A DNA stretch of 64,000 nucleotides from Neocallimastix lanati (nom. inval.) (Eukaryota; Neocallimastigomycota; Neocallimastigomycetes; Neocallimastigales; Neocallimastigaceae): positions 665,001 through 729,000 of the forward strand of contig JACVTC010000081.1 of NCBI GenBank assembly GCA_016946835.1, read 5' to 3'. Shown piece by piece: positions 58,801 through 64,000 of the stretch. The notes below the pieces were generated by a model. The model saw nothing but the letters and a program-made list of their open reading frames with translations, was not told the DNA's origin and did not search any database. Every line of letters starts with the position of its first letter. Within the stretch, counting starts at the first letter, position 1. Made by a program: the position numbers and the translations under genes.

Positions 58801-60482
58801 TTAATGTATTCATCAGCCTTACCATCAAGAATATCTTGAGCAGTATTTGGTGTTGGCATCCAAGTCATCATAGTAATAGATCCATTTTCTTTAGCAACAT
58901 CTAAGTATGGACGAGCCCATTCAAAGTCATGGTATTGCCAGATAACGAAAAGATGAATAATATCTAAATGTCTTCCTTGAAGAGCTTCATAAGTAGCAAC
59001 ATTCTTGGCATTTGGTTGTGGATATTCTGGTAATTTTTCTGGTCCTCCAACCCAAGCACCAATGAACATAGAATCAAAAGTATCTCCCATAATTACATCA
59101 GTTTTAGAAGCAGCATTATCAGCTGGTTTATCTTCTGGTTTATCAGCTGGTTTGTCTTCTGGTTTGTCTTCTGGTTTTTCAACAGGTTTGTCTTCTGGCT
59201 TATCAGCTGGTTTGTCTTCTGGTTTGTCTTCTGGTTTTTCAACAGGTTTGTCTTCTGGCTTATCAGCTGGTTTGTCTTCTGGTTTGTCAACTGGCTTGTC
59301 ACCACCTCCAATTCTCTTAGCTGGTGGATAGGCACTAATACCCTTCTTCCAAGCTTCAACCGCTTCTTCTGAAGTATCAAGTCCCCAATCTCCTTCATTA
59401 TCTGGTTTACTTTCACTGAACCAAACAAGACCAATGATTCTTGGGAATTTTTCAGGAAGAATACGGAACATTTCACTAATCCATTCAGCCTTGTTACCAC
59501 CTAATTCAGAAGAAGAGAATTCAGCAAGGAACATTGGTTTATCATATTGGGAAAGAGCATTGTAGGCATCCTTAAAGACATCTTCGAAGGAAGCCCAGCT
59601 AGACCAACTTTGTGCTGTACCCCAGTTGTAACCATCAATAGAAACATAGTCAACATAATCATCACCTGGGTAAGATCCAGTTAAAGTACTTCCTTCACCT
59701 GAGCTACCATTGTTAGTAGTCCAGATCCATTTAACATTCTTAACTTCATTCTTACGGTAAATATCAACAATATGACGGTAAGCGGCTGCAACCTTGTCTT
59801 CTGCATTATTAACATTATCCTTACCAGTACCCCAAGTGTACCAATCACCATTGGATTCATGAAGTGGACGAATCCAGATTTCTTCTCCGTATTCCTTAAC
59901 ACTAGCAGCAAAGGCATTAATGTATTCATCAGCCTTACCATCAAGAATATCTTGAGCAGTATTTGGTGTTGGCATCCAAGTCATCATAGTAATAGATCCA
60001 TTTTCTTTAGCAACATCTAAGTATGGACGAGCCCATTCAAAGTCATGGTATTGCCAGATAACGAAAAGATGAATAATATCTAAATGTCTACCTTGAAGAG
60101 CTTCATAAGTAGCAACATTCTTGGCATTTGGTTGTGGATATTCTGGTAATTTTTCTGGTCCTCCAACCCAAGCACCAATGAACATAGAATCAAAAGTATC
60201 TCCCATAATTACATCAGTTTTAGGGGCAGAAGGTTCAATTGGACCAGCTGGTTTTTCTGGTTTATTTTCTGGTTTTTCTGGTTTTTCTGGTTCTTTTGGT
60301 CCTTTTGGTTCAATGAAGCACCAATCATAATTTTCGATACCCCATTCACCGGTTTCATCGGTGTATTCAACTTTAACGTCAGTGCCTTTACAACATTCAT
60401 AACCTTCAACTGAACATTTTGCTAAACTACCAGCAATGAACAAGCTGGCAATTGTTATCGAATTTACAAATTTCATTAACAT
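55857..60482 (-). CDS. Tetra-GH26 beta-mannanase with three dockerins
   Basis: 1541 aa, secreted. Signal peptide about 1-21 (MLMKFVNSITIASLFIAGSLA). N-terminal dockerin 23-57 (CSVEGYECC...WGIENYDWCFI, Trp54 kept). Four GH26 domains start at Gly94, Gly466, Gly805 and Gly1141, each about 298 residues. Acid/base and nucleophile Glu pairs are 209/321, 581/693, 920/1032 and 1256/1368 (RPLHESNGDWYTW and FLAEFSSSELGG). Linkers of 35-71 residues are made of Lys/Glu/Asp/Pro repeats (PEDKPADK, PVEKPEDK). Two C-terminal dockerins follow, 1458-1494 and 1501-1536 (CWAEKYGYKCC, CWSLDLGYRCC). The four catalytic domains are almost identical in protein and DNA; the fourth has WINEMF for WISEMF. Clearly diverged from, but homologous to, genes A and B. 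Likely a cellulosomal endo-mannanase acting on mannan or glucomannan. Confidence 0.96.
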   Translation of the reverse strand: MLMKFVNSITIASLFIAGSLAKCSVEGYECCKGTDVKVEYTDETGEWGIENYDWCFIEPKGPKEPEKPEKPENKPEKPAGPIEPSAPKTDVIMGDTFDSMFIGAWVGGPEKLPEYPQPNAKNVATYEALQGRHLDIIHLFVIWQYHDFEWARPYLDVAKENGSITMMTWMPTPNTAQDILDGKADEYINAFAASVKEYGEEIWIRPLHESNGDWYTWGTGKDNVNNAEDKVAAAYRHIVDIYRKNEVKNVKWIWTTNNGSSGEGSTLTGSYPGDDYVDYVSIDGYNWGTAQSWSSWASFEDVFKDAYNALSQYDKPMFLAEFSSSELGGNKAEWISEMFRILPEKFPRIIGLVWFSESKPDNEGDWGLDTSEEAVEAWKKGISAYPPAKRIGGGDKPVDKPEDKPADKPEDKPVEKPEDKPEDKPADKPEDKPVEKPEDKPEDKPADKPEDKPADNAASKTDVIMGDTFDSMFIGAWVGGPEKLPEYPQPNAKNVATYEALQGRHLDIIHLFVIWQYHDFEWARPYLDVAKENGSITMMTWMPTPNTAQDILDGKADEYINAFAASVKEYGEEIWIRPLHESNGDWYTWGTGKDNVNNAEDKVAAAYRHIVDIYRKNEVKNVKWIWTTNNGSSGEGSTLTGSYPGDDYVDYVSIDGYNWGTAQSWSSWASFEDVFKDAYNALSQYDKPMFLAEFSSSELGGNKAEWISEMFRILPEKFPRIIGLVWFSESKPDNEGDWGLDTSEEAVEAWKKGISAYPPAKRIGGGDKPADKPEDKPGKPEDKPTDKPEDKPIDNAAPKTDVIMGDTFDSMFIGAWVGGPEKLPEYPQPNAKNVATYEALQGRHLDIIHLFVIWQYHDFEWARPYLDVAKENGSITMMTWMPTPNTAQDILDGKADEYINAFAASVKEYGEEIWIRPLHESNGDWYTWGTGKDNVNNAEDKVAAAYRHIVDIYRKNEVKNVKWIWTTNNGSSGEGSTLTGSYPGDDYVDYVSIDGYNWGTAQSWSSWASFEDVFKDAYNALSQYDKPMFLAEFSSSELGGNKAEWISEMFRILPEKFPRIIGLVWFSESKPDNEGDWGLDTSEEAVEAWKKGISAYPPAKRIGGGDKPADKPEDKPADKPEDKPEDKPADNAASKTDVIMGDTFDSMFIGAWVGGPEKLPEYPQPNAKNVATYEALQGRHLDIIHLFVIWQYHDFEWARPYLDVAKENGSITMMTWMPTPNTAQDILDGKADEYINAFAASVKEYGEEIWIRPLHESNGDWYTWGTGKDNVNNAEDKVAAAYRHIVDIYRKNEVKNVKWIWTTNNGSSGEGSTLTGSYPGDDYVDYVSIDGYNWGTAQSWSSWASFEDVFKDAYNALSQYDKPMFLAEFSSSELGGNKAEWINEMFRILPEKFPRIIGLVWFSESKPDNEGDWGLDTSEEAVEAWKKGISAYPPAKRIGGGNKPADKPEDEPAKPKECWAEKYGYKCCSPGNTRVIEVDDSGKWGAENREWCGIVESEEKCWSLDLGYRCCTDCNVITTDESGRWGALDGNWCGIIEENCK

Positions 60483-60661
60483 TTCTTTTTTTTTTTTTTT
60501 TTCTATTATTATTACTCTAAAAGTTTAATGACTTACGCGATTTAAAAATAATTACAAAAAAAAATTCTAAATAATCTAATTTATTTAATTATTAACTTTT
60601 AATAAAAAAAATTGTGTATTTGTTTAATATAAAATATAGTCTTCAGTTTATATTTATTTTA

Positions 60662-60679
60662 TATATATCCAGATATATA
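60662..60679 (-). promoter_or_regulatory. Conserved GH26 upstream element, copy 3
   Basis: On the gene strand TATATATCTGGATATATA, one base different from the elements before GH26 genes A and B, 180-197 bp upstream of the ATG. The surrounding promoter sequence is otherwise not obviously alignable with A and B, so retention of the element is notable. Function is inferred. Confidence 0.5.
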
Positions 60680-62638
60680 TAAAATAATTATTTCCAATTT
60701 TCAAAAATCTAAATTTTTAATCAATAAAAATTTATAATTCTTAATACTATAAATTAATATATTATTTTTTATGAAATAAATAAAATAATAAATAATTAAA
60801 ATATGGATTTAAAAAAATGATTTCGAAAAAAAAAGTGACTATTTATATAATTTTTTTTTATTAATTTTTTTTATATTTATATAAATTAAATGTGACCCAT
60901 TATTAAAATTTAATGAATTAAATGGTATAAAGTTTATTCATTAATTCAAATTTCTATATTAGTATTGTAGCGGTTAGTTATATTACTATTATTATCTAAT
61001 AAAGTTTATATGCGTTATTAAAACCACATTCAATTATAAAAATAATATTTTCTTATATTAACAACAACCTTAAATATTAATATTTTTAAATTAAAAATAT
61101 AACAATATGTAAGATAATTTTAATAAATTTTTAATAAATTTCAAACTTTATTGTAGTAAAAAATTTTTTTAATATAACCGCTTTATTAACAAAAATAAAA
61201 ATATTAAAGATAAATGGGTAAGGAAAGATTAGCAAAAAAAAAAAAAAAAACAATATCTATTTTTATCTTTTCATTCTATAAATAATAATAACCGACGACG
61301 ATCATAATAATAAGAAAAATAAGTATAATAATACTCAAAATCATAATAAAAATAATAATTATAATAATAATAAAGATAATAATATTAATAATAAAGATAA
61401 TACTAATAAAGATAATACTAATAAAGATTTAACTATTATTTATTTATTAAATTTTTTATATAATTTTTTTATATTATTGTAATACGACATATATGATTAA
61501 TTATTAAAAAACTTTTTTTTTCTTTTATGTCAACCATAATAACAAATAGTAAATAATAAATAATTAAATAATACATAATAAATAAGAAATAAGAAATAAT
61601 ATGAATAATAAATAAGAAATAATAATATTTTTATTATTTTTATTTTACCATAGTTATGATATAAAAATAATATAAAAAAAATATTATATCTTTATAAATT
61701 TAATATAAATGAAATATTATTAAATAAAATTTATAATTAAAAAATTAAATATGAAATATTAAATATTAAATATTAAAATGATTATAAAACAACAAAAATT
61801 AAAATCAAAAATAATAAAAATAAAAAGTAATAAAAAAAAGTTTATTTTATAATATTATTAAATATGAAATAAAAAAATTTTTTCAAATAGAAATTCCACT
61901 AAAAATTAGAATTAAATATTTAATATAACCATAAAAAATAAAATATAATAAATTATTTAGTAATACTAATAAAAAATAATAAACTAAATAATAAGTTATT
62001 AAGTAATCAATCCTTATTAATAATAAAAAAAACCAATAAAAATAATATTGCCAATAATATAAAAAAAACAAATAATATGCATTAATTTCATTAAATTATT
62101 AATAATAACTTATAAAATAAATAAATAAATAAATAATAATTATTATTATTATTATTATTATTATTATAAATATTTAATATAGGATAAATAAAAAAAAAAA
62201 TTAAAAAAAAAAATAAAAATAAAAATAAATTTTTAATTTACTAAAAAGATACACAAGAAATATAATAAAAAAATTTTTTTAATATTATTTATTTTTATTT
62301 TAATTTATAAAAAGATACAAAAATAAATATTATAAATATTATAAAAATATTCATATTTTTATAATATTTTTATGTTTTTATAATATTTTTATAATGTTTT
62401 TATATTGATCTTAATTTATAAAATATTAAAATGTTTTTATATTGATTTTAATTTATAAAATATTAAAATTCAAAGTAAACATTTGTATCTTAATTAGTGA
62501 AATAGCATTTAATGAATGATAAAATCCTTATGATCCTTAAATACTTTAATTAAATATTAAAAGAAAGAATAATTAACAGAATTTCAACTTATTGATATCA
62601 TACTATAGATTCAAAATATGTAATATAAATTAATAAAA
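60680..62638. other. A/T-rich non-coding DNA
   Basis: No gene. AAT/GATAAT-type repeats at 61285-61430, an ATT run at 62140-62166 and A/T tracts. Confidence 0.55.
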
Positions 62639-62710
62639 TTAAATCAATTCTTTAAGCCTCTCTTCATATTGTTGTTTACGATCTTCATCGCAAGGAATAA
62701 ATAAATAATA
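62639..62710 (-). CDS. Probable last exon of an intron-containing gene (partial)
   Basis: The minus strand reads YYLFIPCDEDRKQQYEERLK then ELI and a TAA stop (62639-62641), a charged, helix-like C-terminus unlike the surrounding A/T noise. It is preceded directly by a T-rich tract ending TTTTTTTAAAG, a good 3' splice acceptor, so the gene probably continues to the right. A possible upstream exon, reading LYRSFRRLQWI on the same strand, lies at about 63127-63167 after an ATTTTAAG acceptor-like site; that link is tentative. Family not recognised. Confidence 0.45.
   Translation of the reverse strand, partial: YYLFIPCDEDRKQQYEERLKELI

Positions 62711-64000
<1,290 letters not shown>

Overview
The window looks like nuclear DNA of an anaerobic gut fungus (Neocallimastigomycota, the Piromyces/Neocallimastix/Orpinomyces group). 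Three things point there. Non-coding DNA is almost pure A/T, dominated by homopolymers and by AAT, AAAT and ATTT microsatellites. Coding islands have clearly higher GC and strongly A/T-ending codons. The secreted glycoside hydrolases carry the small Cys/Trp-rich fungal dockerins (CBM10-like, about 38 residues) that assemble anaerobic fungal cellulosomes. Species cannot be fixed from sequence alone.

Layout: 1.7-5.5 kb, decayed Ty1/copia retrotransposon. 6.1-14.5 kb, two near-identical double-GH26 (beta-mannanase family) genes in divergent orientation, forming a large inverted duplication around a spacer of about 3 kb; one copy has lost its C-terminal dockerin. 15-19 kb, minisatellite and dispersed short-repeat arrays. 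19.4-20.4 kb, a secreted protein with a transglutaminase-like fold that appears to lack its catalytic cysteine. 25.4-27.0 kb, a broken chitin-binding (CBM18) gene. 30.2-31.4 kb, a small element bounded by direct repeats, like a non-autonomous LTR element. 32.2-32.9 kb, a duplicated 3' end of the von Willebrand A-domain gene at 35.1-37.5 kb. 44.8-49.0 kb, a 1419-aa protein with four GH11 xylanase domains, two internal dockerins and a CE4 deacetylase. 49.5-51.6 kb, LINE-type reverse transcriptase remnants. 55.9-60.5 kb, a 1541-aa protein with four GH26 domains and three dockerins. 62.6 kb, probable last exon of an intron-containing gene that runs to the right. The rest is low-complexity A/T DNA.

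Functionally the window is a hemicellulase locus: three GH26 genes (eight GH26 domains in all) for mannan and one GH11x4-CE4 gene for acetylated xylan, all secreted and, except for one C-terminally truncated copy, carrying canonical dockerins. The three GH26 genes share an 18-bp near-palindromic element, TATATATC(A/T)GGATATATA, about 180-225 bp upstream of the start codon, the best candidate here for a shared cis-regulatory site. Domain copies within each gene are almost identical, so tandem duplication followed by gene conversion is the dominant process.
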